Source: Sphingomonadales bacterium (GTDB taxonomy: Bacteria > Pseudomonadota > Alphaproteobacteria > Sphingomonadales > Sphingomonadaceae). Taken from it: a DNA stretch of 53,530 nt. The translations under genes and the position numbers were made by a program. The first letter of the stretch is position 1; every line of letters begins with the position of its first letter. Positions 1 through 8,463 of the stretch are shown here, one piece after another. Below the pieces are notes generated by a model that saw only the letters and a list, made by a program, of their open reading frames with translations, did no database searches and was not told where the DNA came from. The stretch lies in assembly GCA_027485735.1 (NCBI GenBank), contig JAIXQM010000134.1:1-53530 (forward strand). Direction: 5' to 3'.

Positions 1-1
1 C

Positions 2-808
2 CGTGCCGATGAAGCCTGGATTGCCGCCACGGGTGACAAGGGCATGCTGCGCTATGGCTATTATCCCCACAATGTCCATTTCATCGTCACCTCGGCCCTG
101 ATGGCCGGCGACATGGCGACGGTGCGGGCGCAGGCCAGCCGGCTCGCCGGGATGATGGATGCCGAAACCTCGGCCAGGCTGGGCACGGTGCAGGCGGTGG
201 ATGCCGCGCCCTATCAGGCCATGGCAATGATTGGCACCCCGGCGGACATAGTGGCGATGCCGGCTCCCGATGCGCGGCTGCCGCTGCCGGCGGCCATGCG
301 CCATTTCGCCCGCGCCACCGCCCGCGCGGCTCAGGGCGACAAGGCCGCGTTTGACACGGAACGCGCTGCGCTGATGGCGCTGAAGCAACATCCGGGCGCT
401 GTCACGCTCACCCAGCAAGGCCTGCCCATGGCTGCCATTGTCGATGTGGCCGATCATGTTGTGCAAGGCCGTTGGGCGATGGCGCGCCGGCAATATGCAC
501 AAGCTGCCACATATTTCCGTGCCGCCGCTGCCATCGAAGCCACCATTCCCTATATGGAGCCAAGTTACTGGCATTACCCGGTGAACCAGTCGCTGGGCGC
601 GGCGCGGCTGCTGGCGGGCGATGCCGCCGGCGCGTCGGAGGCTTTCCGGGCGGCGCTGGCGCAGACACCGCGCAACGGCTGGGCGCTTTATGGCCTGGCC
701 CGCAGCGAAGCAGCCGCCGGGCACAAGGCGGAGGCTGCCGCGGCTGCACAGGCTTTCCGCCGCGCCTGGGCCGGCGATCCGAAGTGGCTGAAGCTGGAGC
801 GGCTTTGA
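2..808 (+). CDS. TPR-repeat protein, C-terminal part (5' end outside window)
   Basis: The frame is open from the first bases of the window, so the start lies upstream; 268 residues are visible. The sequence is Ala-rich and helical. Near the C-terminus it has TPR-like helix pairs: RQYAQAATYFRAAAAIE, then LLAGDAAGASEAFRAALAQ, then GWALYGLARSEAAAG, the usual alternation of small and bulky residues. A YYPHNVHF motif near the visible start recalls a family of large bacterial TPR proteins of unknown function. No catalytic motif is visible. It ends 147 bp before the peptidase gene on the same strand; that gap shows no clear terminator. The TPR assignment is from pattern only, and the function is unknown. 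Confidence 0.75.
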   Translation, partial: RADEAWIAATGDKGMLRYGYYPHNVHFIVTSALMAGDMATVRAQASRLAGMMDAETSARLGTVQAVDAAPYQAMAMIGTPADIVAMPAPDARLPLPAAMRHFARATARAAQGDKAAFDTERAALMALKQHPGAVTLTQQGLPMAAIVDVADHVVQGRWAMARRQYAQAATYFRAAAAIEATIPYMEPSYWHYPVNQSLGAARLLAGDAAGASEAFRAALAQTPRNGWALYGLARSEAAAGHKAEAAAAAQAFRRAWAGDPKWLKLERL

Positions 809-955
809 TCGTTCGGCGCGGTCATTGCTGCCACGCAAGCCAACGGCCGGCGCCATAATCGGGCGTTGGTAATTGTCGGCAGGGATGATACCCTCCGTAC
901 AGGGTCGCCCAGGATCAGTCGATTGACTTGATCCACCGAAGGTGGGGATGCGACC

Positions 956-3007
956 ATGGCAAGACCGACACTCACAATCATTCGCCGCGAAATCACGAAC
1001 CGCAACTTGCGGTGGGAAGCGCGTGCGTTGCCAGCCGATTTCAAGCCGCGCGGGCTGGGCTATGAACCGGCCAGCCCGCAGGCCACGCAGGCCGCGCTCG
1101 CCAACGCCCAGCGGCTGATGCTCACCCGGATGCCGGCCATCTTTGCGGCCGACCGGATGCGCCAGCTGGACAATATCCCCACCGCGAGCACCACCAGGCC
1201 GCGCAGCCGCACCCGATCTGCGGCGCTGTCATCCCCGCCATCGAACCGCCCGCGCAAATTCGATTGGCGCGATCGCGGCGTGGTGGGCCCGGTGACTGAC
1301 CAGATGTTCTGTGGCAGCTGCGTGTCGTTTGCGGCCTGCGGGCTGATCGCCACCCAAGCCGCCATCGAACAGGCCATCACCGCGCCTGATCTTTCCGAAG
1401 CGGATTCGCACTTCAACAGCAGCCATGGCGCCAATTGCGGCGGCTGGAACAACAATGATTGCCTGCAGCAGGCCAAAACGCGCGGCATCGTTGGTGAAAC
1501 CGATCTGCCCTATATGTCGGCCTTCGACAGCCCACCCGTCGATCTGCCCGGCGATGATCTGTGGCGGGCCTATGTGCGCGCCATCGCCGATCGCAACCGC
1601 CTGATCTGGAAGATCACCGAAATCACGGCGTGGACCGGTGACGCCCGCAAGACCTATATCGCCAACGTCGGCCCGCTGATCTGCGGCTATACCGTCTATG
1701 AGGATTTCGACAGCTACAACGGCGGCGTCTACAGCCACGCTACCGGCGATGTGCGCGGGGGCCATGCCGTGATGGTGGTTGGCTATGACGATGATGATGG
1801 CTGCTGGATCTGCCGCAACAGCTGGGGCACCGGCTTTGGCGGCGCCGCGCGCGCCGATGGCACCGGGGCCGGCTATTTCAAGATCGCCTATGGGGACAGC
1901 AACATCGACAACGAAGCCTTTTATGGCTGCCAGGGCGCCATCCCGCCGGCCAGCAGCAAATGGCGCGGCTGGTGGACGGTGGCCAACGGCGTTGCAACCG
2001 CAGACACATCGGTGTTCGCCGTCTCGCGCAGCCGCGATCATCTCGATATCACCGTGGCCGGCACCGATCGCGGCATCTACACGGCGGCGTGGCAGCCGGC
2101 CTTTACCGATGGCTGGCGTGGCTGGTGGCGCATCCAGGGCGGTGTGGCTGCACCCGATTCCAGCATCACGTTGGTCTCGCGCAGCAGCAACAAGCTGGAT
2201 GCCTTCTGCGTGGGCAGCGATCGCGGCATCTACACCGCCGCCTGGGAACCGGCCTTCACCGATGGCTGGCGCGGCTGGTGGCGGGTGCAGGGTGGGGTGG
2301 CGGCACCGGGCACCGATGTCCACGCCGTGTGCCGCAGTGCCGACAAGCTCGACATTTTCTGCGTGGGCAGCGATCGCGGCATCTACACGGCGGCATGGCA
2401 GCCCGGCGATACCAGCTGGCGCGGCTGGTGGCGGGTGCAGGGTGGGGTTGCCGCACCCAACACCAGCGTCACCGCCGTCAGCCGGCGCAAGGATCATCTC
2501 GATATCTTCTGCGTCGGCACCGATCAGCGCATCTATACGGCGGCTTGGAAGCCCGGGGATACCAGCTGGCGCGGCTGGTGGCCGGTGGCCGGCGGCGTGG
2601 CCGCGCCCGGCACCAGCGTGTTCGGCGTGTCGCGCGGGCTCGACAAGCTGGACATCTTCTGTATCGGCACCGACATGCAGGTCTATACGGCCGCCTGGCA
2701 GGCGGGCGACACCAATTGGCGCGGCTGGTGGCCGGTGGGGCATTTCAAGGCCGCGCCCAACAGCAGCGTGTTTGCGGTGTCGCGTTCGGCTGATCGGCTG
2801 GATATCTTTGCCGTCGGGCAGGATGGCGGCATCTATTCTGCCGCCTGGTCGCCGGGCATGCAGAAATGGCGCGGCTGGTGGCGCATCCTTGATGGCGTGG
2901 CGGCACCCGGCACGATGGTGACGGCGGCCGTGCGGGCGCCCGATTTCCTCGATATCTTCTGCGTGGGCAGCGATCGGCGGGTGTATACTGCGGCCTGGCG
3001 ACCCTGA
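956..3007 (+). CDS. Papain-family (C1A) cysteine peptidase with C-terminal seven-repeat PLL-like beta-propeller
   Basis: 683 residues. Residues ~1-100 resemble a propeptide and contain no signal peptide. The peptidase domain (~100-325) shows the papain signature: Gln116 (oxyanion), FCGSC with catalytic Cys122, GGHAV with His270 and CRNSWG with Asn288. The Trp that normally follows the catalytic Cys is Val here. Residues 336-683 are seven repeats of ~49-52 residues, each running from WRGWW through a VSR..D.LDIFCVG core to IYTAAW. Seven is the blade number of the PLL-type fucose-binding lectin propellers, and the repeat pattern matches them. I infer that the propeller binds glycans and targets the protease. 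The stop overlaps the start of the inhibitor gene. Start chosen at ATG 956, behind a purine-rich GAAGGTGGGGA. Confidence 0.88.
   Translation: MARPTLTIIRREITNRNLRWEARALPADFKPRGLGYEPASPQATQAALANAQRLMLTRMPAIFAADRMRQLDNIPTASTTRPRSRTRSAALSSPPSNRPRKFDWRDRGVVGPVTDQMFCGSCVSFAACGLIATQAAIEQAITAPDLSEADSHFNSSHGANCGGWNNNDCLQQAKTRGIVGETDLPYMSAFDSPPVDLPGDDLWRAYVRAIADRNRLIWKITEITAWTGDARKTYIANVGPLICGYTVYEDFDSYNGGVYSHATGDVRGGHAVMVVGYDDDDGCWICRNSWGTGFGGAARADGTGAGYFKIAYGDSNIDNEAFYGCQGAIPPASSKWRGWWTVANGVATADTSVFAVSRSRDHLDITVAGTDRGIYTAAWQPAFTDGWRGWWRIQGGVAAPDSSITLVSRSSNKLDAFCVGSDRGIYTAAWEPAFTDGWRGWWRVQGGVAAPGTDVHAVCRSADKLDIFCVGSDRGIYTAAWQPGDTSWRGWWRVQGGVAAPNTSVTAVSRRKDHLDIFCVGTDQRIYTAAWKPGDTSWRGWWPVAGGVAAPGTSVFGVSRGLDKLDIFCIGTDMQVYTAAWQAGDTNWRGWWPVGHFKAAPNSSVFAVSRSADRLDIFAVGQDGGIYSAAWSPGMQKWRGWWRILDGVAAPGTMVTAAVRAPDFLDIFCVGSDRRVYTAAWRP
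1961..3004 (+). repeat. Seven tandem ~150-bp coding repeats (propeller blades)
   Basis: The repeats encode the seven WRGWW...IYTAAW blades of the peptidase. Several are nearly identical at the DNA level: the codons for GSDRGIYTAAW recur almost unchanged near 2215 and 2365, and the WRGWWRVQGGVAAP stretch near 2272 and 2422. This suggests recent duplication or gene conversion within the gene. They are in-frame protein repeats, not an array of spacers. Confidence 0.9.
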
Positions 3008-3291
3008 TGGTGCCGGTCGTCATCGAAGGCCAGGCCGGTGCCGCGATCGTGCTGCCGCTGCCGCGCGGGCCGGCCACCGGCCATGAATGGCGGCTCACCC
3101 TGCCGGCGGGCGTGCAGCAGATCGCCGATAGCACGCCGGCCACCGCGCCGGGCCAGCTGGGCGATCCGGCCGGCGGCCAGGTTCAGGTGAAGGCCTTGGC
3201 CGGCCGCTATCGCATCACCGCCCGGCTGGCACGGCCGTGGGCGCCCGATCAGCCGGTGAAGACCGTGGAGATCGATCTCGTGGTGCGCTGA
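3007..3291 (+). CDS. Chagasin-like (family I42) cysteine peptidase inhibitor
   Basis: 94 residues, no signal peptide. The three loops that chagasins insert into papain-type active sites are recognisable in order: GPATGHEW (21-28, the NPTTGYxW loop), GDPAGGQVQV (52-61, the glycine-rich loop) and RPW (76-78). The length fits the family's usual single Ig-like domain. Its ATG shares bases with the TGA of the peptidase gene (TGATG), so the two are co-transcribed and probably translationally coupled. The obvious target is the peptidase encoded just before it. This recalls staphopain/staphostatin pairs, where a cytoplasmic inhibitor guards the producer. Inhibition of this particular enzyme is inferred. 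Confidence 0.85.
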   Translation: MVPVVIEGQAGAAIVLPLPRGPATGHEWRLTLPAGVQQIADSTPATAPGQLGDPAGGQVQVKALAGRYRITARLARPWAPDQPVKTVEIDLVVR

Positions 3292-3312
3292 GCAGGCGGC
3301 AGGCCAGCCCGG

Positions 3313-5034
3313 TCAGCTCAGCCCTTCGATCCGGCCTTGCGCATCGAGGTGGATGCCGATGGCCGACGGCAGCTTTGGCAGGCCGGGCATGGTGGCGATT
3401 TCGCCGGCCAGCGCGACGATGAAGCCGGCGCCGGCGGCCAGCCGCAGTTCGCGGATGGGCAGGTCGTGCCCGAATACCGCGCCGCGCACCTTCTCGTCTG
3501 CGGTAAAGCTGTAGGGCGTCTTGGCGAGGCACACCGGCAGATTGGCCAGGCCTTCGTGGCGCAGCGCGGCCAGCTGCTTCTGCGCGGCCGGCGAAAGGGT
3601 GACCTGGGCGGCACGGTGGATGCGGGTGGCCACGATGGTGAGCGCGTCATACACGTCGGTGCCGGTGGCATAGAGCGGGGTGAAGGCGGCGTGAGGATCG
3701 GCATTGGCGTCGGCGAGGGCGGCGACGCTGCGGGCCAATTCCTCCGCGCCGGTCGGGCCGTCGGCCCAGTGGCTGCACAGATGGGCGGCGACGCCCAGCA
3801 CGTCGCGGCAGTGGGCGAGCACCTGTTGCTGCTCTTCTGGCCGATCGTTGCTGAAGGCGTTGATGGCCACGGCGACGGGCAGGCCAAGGCTTTGCAGATT
3901 CTCGACATGGCGGGCCAGCACTTCGAGGCCGCGATCAAGGGCGACCGCATCGGCGGTGCCCAAATCGGCCAGCGCCATGCCGCCATGATATTTGAGCGCG
4001 CGCACCGTCGCCACCACCACGGCCACGGCCGGGGCGAGACCGGCGGAGCGGCACTTGATATGGGCGAATTTCTCCGCCCCCAGATCGGCCCCGAAACCGG
4101 CTTCGGTTACGGCGAACTCGCCCAGCGCCAGCGCCGTGCGGGTGGCGATCACCGAATTGCAGCCATGGGCGATGTTGGCGAACGGCCCGCCATGGATGAG
4201 GGCAGGGGAGCCGTGGATCGACTGCACCAGATTGGGCTGCATGGCATCCAGCAGCAGCGCCGCCATGGCGCCGGCTGCGCCGATGTCACCGGCCGTCACC
4301 GGATTTCCGGCCATGTCTTTCGCCACCCGGATGCGGGCGAGGCGGGCCTGAAGATCGGCCACGTCGTCAGCCAGGCAAAGAATCGCCATTACTTCCGAAG
4401 CGACCGTGATGTCGAACCCGGTTTCGCGCAGCGGGTGGTTGCCGGTGCCCATGCCGGACACGATCTGGCGCAGCGCGCGGTCGTTCATGTCCAGCACGCG
4501 CCGCCAGGTGACCGTCCGTGGGTTGATAGTGGCGCCTGATGGCATTGGCGTTGCGAAATGCACCGCATTGTCGATCATCGCGGCGAGCAGATTATGGGCC
4601 GAGGTGATGGCGTGGAAATCGCCGGTGAAATGCAGGTTGATCTTCTCCATCGGCAGCACCTGCGCCTGGCCGCCGCCGGTGGCGCCGCCCTTGCGGCCGA
4701 ACACGGGGCCCAGCGACGGCTCGCGCAGCGCGATCACCGCGCGGCGGCCGATGCGGTTGAGGGCATCGGCGAGACCCACCGTTGTGGTGGTTTTGCCTTC
4801 CCCCGCCGGCGTTGGATTGACGGCGGTCACCAGAATCAGCTTGCCGCCAGCCGCCGGAACACCGCCGCCAGCCGCCGGATCACGGCCGGCCACCGCCGGC
4901 AGCGCTTTGGCCGCAATTTTGGCAATAAAATGCCCGTGCGGTTCGATGTCGGTTTCCGCCAGCCCCAGCCCAGCCGCGATCGCCCGGATGGGGCGCAATG
5001 TCGCTGCCCGCGCAATTTCAATGTCCGTCGCCAT
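3313..5034 (-). CDS. fhs: Formate--tetrahydrofolate ligase
   Basis: 573 residues, close to the usual 555-560. It makes 10-formyl-tetrahydrofolate from formate, ATP and tetrahydrofolate. The P-loop-like nucleotide site TAVNPTPAGEGKTTTT lies at ~70-85, followed by the family-typical ALREPSLGPVFGRKGGATGG and NLHFTGDFHAITSAHNLLAA. A Gly/Ala/Pro-rich insert at ~50-64 accounts for the extra length. Start placed at ATG 5034 (MATDIEIARAA); longer in-frame extensions run into the divergent cydA. It converges with the inhibitor gene (21-bp gap) and diverges from cydA (69-bp gap), so the two may share a promoter region. Confidence 0.96.
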   Translation of the reverse strand: MATDIEIARAATLRPIRAIAAGLGLAETDIEPHGHFIAKIAAKALPAVAGRDPAAGGGVPAAGGKLILVTAVNPTPAGEGKTTTTVGLADALNRIGRRAVIALREPSLGPVFGRKGGATGGGQAQVLPMEKINLHFTGDFHAITSAHNLLAAMIDNAVHFATPMPSGATINPRTVTWRRVLDMNDRALRQIVSGMGTGNHPLRETGFDITVASEVMAILCLADDVADLQARLARIRVAKDMAGNPVTAGDIGAAGAMAALLLDAMQPNLVQSIHGSPALIHGGPFANIAHGCNSVIATRTALALGEFAVTEAGFGADLGAEKFAHIKCRSAGLAPAVAVVVATVRALKYHGGMALADLGTADAVALDRGLEVLARHVENLQSLGLPVAVAINAFSNDRPEEQQQVLAHCRDVLGVAAHLCSHWADGPTGAEELARSVAALADANADPHAAFTPLYATGTDVYDALTIVATRIHRAAQVTLSPAAQKQLAALRHEGLANLPVCLAKTPYSFTADEKVRGAVFGHDLPIRELRLAAGAGFIVALAGEIATMPGLPKLPSAIGIHLDAQGRIEGLS

Positions 5035-5103
5035 GATTCCCCGCCATAAACACCGCGTTTTCACTCCGGCTACACGGTCGCGCGCGCGTCGGGAAGGAGC
5101 CAT

Positions 5104-6525
5104 ATGTTTGACGATGTGTCTGCCCTGACACTGGCCCGCTTCCAGTTCGCCTTCACTGTCTCGTTCCACTTCATCTTTCCGGCCTTCTCGATCGGGTTGG
5201 CCAGTTATCTTGCTGTTCTGGAAGGGCTTTGGCTGAAGACGGGCCGCGATGTCTATTTGCAGCTGTTCCATTATTGGCTGAAGATCTTTGCCATCGCCTT
5301 TGGCATGGGTGTCGTGTCGGGTATCGTCATGGCCTATCAGTTCGGATCAAACTGGTCGGCCTTTTCGGACAAGGCTGGCCCCGTCATTGGCCCGTTGATG
5401 GCCTATGAAGTGCTGTCCGCATTCTTCCTCGAATCCGGTTTTCTGGGCGTGATGCTGTTCGGGCTCGACCGGGTCGGCAAGAAACTCCATTTCATGGCCA
5501 CCTGCCTGGTGGCCATTGGCACCACCATCTCGGCCTTCTGGATCATTGCGGTCAACAGCTGGATGCAGACGCCTCAAGGCTATGCCATTGCGCCAAATGG
5601 ACAATTTTACGCAACAGACTGGTGGCTGGTGGTGTTCAACCCGTCCATGCCCTACCGCCTGTCGCACACGCTGCTCGGCGCTTACCTCACAACCGCGCTG
5701 GTCGTCGGCGCTGTCGGGGCCTGGCATTTGCTGAAGGATCGCAAGCTCGGCCGCGCCGCCCAGCCGGCCACGAAGATCATGTTTGCCATGGCGATGGGCA
5801 TGGTGGCTGTCACGGCGCCGCTGCAGGTGCTGGCGGGTCACGAGCATGGCGTGAATACGCTACAGCACCAGCCTGCCAAGATCGCAGCCATGGAAGGCCA
5901 TTATGAAAGCCACGATCGCGCTGCCCCGTTGATCTTGTTCGGTATTCCCGACGATGCCGCCCAGGTGATGCACTATAAGCTGGAGGTTCCGGTTCTGGGC
6001 AGCCTGGTGCTGCAGCATGATATCGAAGCGGCGACGATGGGCCTCGACAAGGTTGCCCCGGAAAACCGCGCCAAGGTTGCGTTTCCCTTCTACGCCTTCC
6101 GCGTGATGGTGGGGCTCGGTGTGTTGATGTTGCTGCTCGGCGGCTGGGCGGCGTTCAATGCTGCACGTGGCCGCCTGTTCGACAATGTCTGGCAACAGCG
6201 GCTGGCGCTGGGGTTGGGCCCGGCAGGGTTTGTTGCGGTACTGGCCGGCTGGATCACAACCGAAACCGGCAGGCAACCCTTTACGATCTTTGGCCTGCTG
6301 CGCACCGCCGAAAGCGCCTCGCCGCTGGCGGCGCCAGCCGTTGCCGCTTCGCTGATCGCCTTCATCATCGTCTATTTCTTCGTGTTCGGCGTTGGCACCT
6401 GGTTCATCATTAAGCTGATGGCCACCGAACCTACCCCGGGTGAACCCGAAGCGTCCGATGAAGAGGCCGTCGAAGTCGGCAGCCTGCCGCCCGAAGCGGC
6501 CGTCGGCCTGCAACCGGCGGAGTGA
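5104..6525 (+). CDS. cydA: Cytochrome bd-type quinol oxidase subunit I
   Basis: 473 residues in the inner membrane, carrying the hemes and the quinol site. Likely heme ligands are His22 (in SFHFIF), His188 (in LSHTLLGAY) and Met335 (in RVMVGLG). The quinol-loop motif reads GRQPF instead of the GRQPW of E. coli. The protein is about 50 residues shorter than E. coli CydA, consistent with the short-Q-loop (CIO-like) class, often cyanide-insensitive. A clear Shine-Dalgarno (GAAGGAG) precedes ATG 5104. cydB starts 3 bp after the stop. Cyanide resistance itself cannot be read from sequence. Confidence 0.96.
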   Translation: MFDDVSALTLARFQFAFTVSFHFIFPAFSIGLASYLAVLEGLWLKTGRDVYLQLFHYWLKIFAIAFGMGVVSGIVMAYQFGSNWSAFSDKAGPVIGPLMAYEVLSAFFLESGFLGVMLFGLDRVGKKLHFMATCLVAIGTTISAFWIIAVNSWMQTPQGYAIAPNGQFYATDWWLVVFNPSMPYRLSHTLLGAYLTTALVVGAVGAWHLLKDRKLGRAAQPATKIMFAMAMGMVAVTAPLQVLAGHEHGVNTLQHQPAKIAAMEGHYESHDRAAPLILFGIPDDAAQVMHYKLEVPVLGSLVLQHDIEAATMGLDKVAPENRAKVAFPFYAFRVMVGLGVLMLLLGGWAAFNAARGRLFDNVWQQRLALGLGPAGFVAVLAGWITTETGRQPFTIFGLLRTAESASPLAAPAVAASLIAFIIVYFFVFGVGTWFIIKLMATEPTPGEPEASDEEAVEVGSLPPEAAVGLQPAE

Positions 6526-6528
6526 GCC

Positions 6529-7533
6529 GTGGCACCCGATCCCATTCTGACGCTTGTCTGGGCCGGTATAATCGGCGTGGCGATCTTCATCTATGTGGTT
6601 ACCGACGGCTTTGATCTGGGCATCGGCATCCTGTTCCCCACGATGGCACCGGGGGCAGAGCGCGAGACGGCGATCGCTACCATCAAGCCGGTGTGGGACG
6701 CCAATCAGACCTGGCTGGTACTTGGCGGCGGTGGCGTGTTTGCGGCCTTTCCCTTGGCTTATGCGATATTGATGCCAGCGGTTTATGCGCCGCTGATCGC
6801 CATGCTGCTGGGCCTGATCTTCCGCGGTGTCGCCTTCAAATATCGGGCGCGCACTAGCCGCATCTGGCTGTGGGATTTCGCCTTCTTTGCCGGCTCCACA
6901 CTGGCGGCCTTCGCGCAGGGGGTGATTCTGGGCGCCGTGCTGCAAGGCGTGAAAGTATCGGGCCGCAGCTATGCCGGCGGCTGGTGGGATTGGTTGTCGC
7001 CCTTCTCGCTGCTCACCGGCGCGTCGGTGGTGGCGGCCTATGCGCTGCTCGGCGCCTGCTGGCTGATCTGGCGTACGGAAGGGGCCGTGCAGGATCACGC
7101 CTATCGCATGGCCTGGCGCGGCGGTGCGGCCAGCATTGCGGCGATTGCCGCCGTTAGCCTGGCCACGCCCTTTCTCAGCCATGATTATTTCAGCCGCTGG
7201 TTTGAAACGCCGGGGATTTACTTCTCGGCGCCTGTGCCGATCCTGTTGGTCATCACCGGGCTGCTGTTCATCCGAGCGCTCAAGCGCCGGGCCGAAGTTG
7301 CCCCCTTTCTGCTGGCCGAACTGCTGTTCCTGCTGACCTTCATCGGGCTCGGCATCTCGATCTTCCCGTGGGCTGTGCCGGGGCAGGTGACAATCTGGCA
7401 GGCGGCCACCGCGGCCAACGCGCAAAGTTTCATGCTGGTAGGCGTTGGCCTGCTGCTGCCGGTGATCTTGGGTTACACGGCCTATGGCTACTGGCTGTTC
7501 CGCGGCAAGGTCGGGGCTGAAGGTTATGCCTGA
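6529..7533 (+). CDS. cydB: Cytochrome bd-type quinol oxidase subunit II
   Basis: 334 residues with eight or nine hydrophobic segments. The N-terminal helix has the conserved YVVTDGFDLGIGILFP. FEAANQ-type subunit II features are present, such as WDANQTWLVLGGG, together with GVAFKYRA. It uses a GTG start 3 bp after the cydA stop, so the pair is one transcript. It forms the heterodimer with CydA that reduces oxygen with quinol electrons. The next small gene overlaps its 3' end by 8 bp. Confidence 0.95.
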   Translation: MAPDPILTLVWAGIIGVAIFIYVVTDGFDLGIGILFPTMAPGAERETAIATIKPVWDANQTWLVLGGGGVFAAFPLAYAILMPAVYAPLIAMLLGLIFRGVAFKYRARTSRIWLWDFAFFAGSTLAAFAQGVILGAVLQGVKVSGRSYAGGWWDWLSPFSLLTGASVVAAYALLGACWLIWRTEGAVQDHAYRMAWRGGAASIAAIAAVSLATPFLSHDYFSRWFETPGIYFSAPVPILLVITGLLFIRALKRRAEVAPFLLAELLFLLTFIGLGISIFPWAVPGQVTIWQAATAANAQSFMLVGVGLLLPVILGYTAYGYWLFRGKVGAEGYA

Positions 7534-7645
7534 ACCTCAAGCCCCACTGCCGCGCCGTCTGGCCTGGTTCGTTGGCCTGTGGGCGGCCGGTGTTGGCGTG
7601 GTGGGCGCCGTCGGCCTGCTGCTCAGGACTTGGCTGCTGGGTTAG
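7526..7645 (+). CDS. DUF2474-type small membrane protein of the cyd operon
   Basis: 39 residues: an N-terminal PEPQAPLPRR, then one transmembrane helix (LAWFVGLWAAGVGVVGAVG) and a short basic end. Size, single helix and position right after cydB match the DUF2474 proteins that follow cioAB-type oxidases. They are comparable in role to CydX of E. coli, a small subunit needed for a stable oxidase. The ATG lies inside the end of cydB (8-bp overlap). The family name is from memory, and the role as an oxidase subunit is inferred. Confidence 0.75.
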   Translation: MPEPQAPLPRRLAWFVGLWAAGVGVVGAVGLLLRTWLLG

Positions 7646-7879
7646 TTTAACCGCCAACCTTGGGCGCGATTGCCCCTGAACGAGCGGGTTGGATGACAAA
7701 CCTGTCTCTGAATGGTTGCATTTCGCCTTGCGATATCCTTAACGAAACGTAAAATCTGTCGGTATCTGCGGCGCGAATCGCTCGTTCTGCAGACTGGCAG
7801 CCTAGTTCGGCCGTGGTAACGGCAGGTCGGGGGGGAGTGACAGCTTCGGCTGCCGGAGTCGTGTATCGAGGAGAGGCGT

Positions 7880-8200
7880 ATGGTAGCAGGAACAACGGCC
7901 GTTACGGTCATCGTCGGGATCTTCATCTTCCTGTGCGTGTTCAATTTCCTGCCGGCCTGCGTGGCCTATGTGAACCGCCATCCTGATCGCCATCTGCTCG
8001 CCGCCCTCAACGTCATCTCGCTGTTTTCCTTCGCCCTGTGGATCGCGCTGATGGCCTGGGCAGCATCCGGCACCAGCAGCCATCCGATGATCCAGCGCTT
8101 TGTTGGCTCGCCGCAGCGCCGCCGCCGCCTTGTGGCCTCGGTTTCGGCGCTGGTGTTGGCCGGCTTTGCCACGACGGCGGTTTCGCTCAACCTCGCCTGA
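7880..8200 (+). CDS. Small membrane protein resembling superinfection-immunity family
   Basis: 106 residues. Hydrophobic segments lie at ~6-30, ~40-63 and ~83-103. The core LPACVAYVNRHPDRHLL followed by ALNVISLFSFALWIALMAWA follows the pattern of the Superinfect_imm family: LP, a short basic/His stretch, then LN and a long helix ending near WA. That family is named after phage immunity proteins, but most bacterial members are uncharacterised. It stands alone, 234 bp after the cyd operon. I would not infer phage defence from this alone. Confidence 0.6.
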   Translation: MVAGTTAVTVIVGIFIFLCVFNFLPACVAYVNRHPDRHLLAALNVISLFSFALWIALMAWAASGTSSHPMIQRFVGSPQRRRRLVASVSALVLAGFATTAVSLNLA

Positions 8201-8315
8201 TCCTGCGCTTTGCCAGCCAGCCGGCCGGGCGCCGTTCCAAACGGCGTACCACTATGGCATTGCTGCCTTGCACTCAGGAATGTCCCTGCTATAGGCGGGC
8301 GCTCGCGTCCCGGGT

Positions 8316-8400
8316 GCGGGCGTGGCGGAACTGGTAGACGCGCTGGATTTAGGTTCCAGTGTCGAAAGACGTGGGGGTTCGAGTCCCTTCGCCCGCACCA
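8316..8400 (+). tRNA. tRNA-Leu (anticodon UAG)
   Basis: Acceptor arms gcgggcg (8316-8322) and cgcccgc pair perfectly, followed by discriminator A and an encoded CCA (8398-8400). The anticodon stem ctgga/tccag encloses loop tttaggt, giving TAG at 8350-8352, which reads CUN leucine codons. A long variable arm (gtcgaaagac) and the T arm gggttcgagtccc fit a type II tRNA. It lies 63 bp before trigger factor. Confidence 0.97.
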
Positions 8401-8463
8401 GCCTGCCGCTGCTTGTCCGGGTGACTTCACAAGAATTTCAAATTCAACTTGATGGGTTCTTCG

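Noticed and set aside
1229-2743. Long open frame on the minus strand across the peptidase and propeller
   Set aside because: It mirrors the repeats of the plus-strand gene and has no start signal or family motif; long antisense frames are expected at this GC content.
1961-3004. Regularly spaced repeats that could be mistaken for a CRISPR array
   Set aside because: Spacing is ~150 bp, the repeats are in frame and encode conserved propeller blades; there are no short identical repeats with unique spacers.
7880-8200. Phage-defence role for the superinfection-immunity-like membrane protein
   Set aside because: Only the family name suggests it; no phage or defence genes are nearby.
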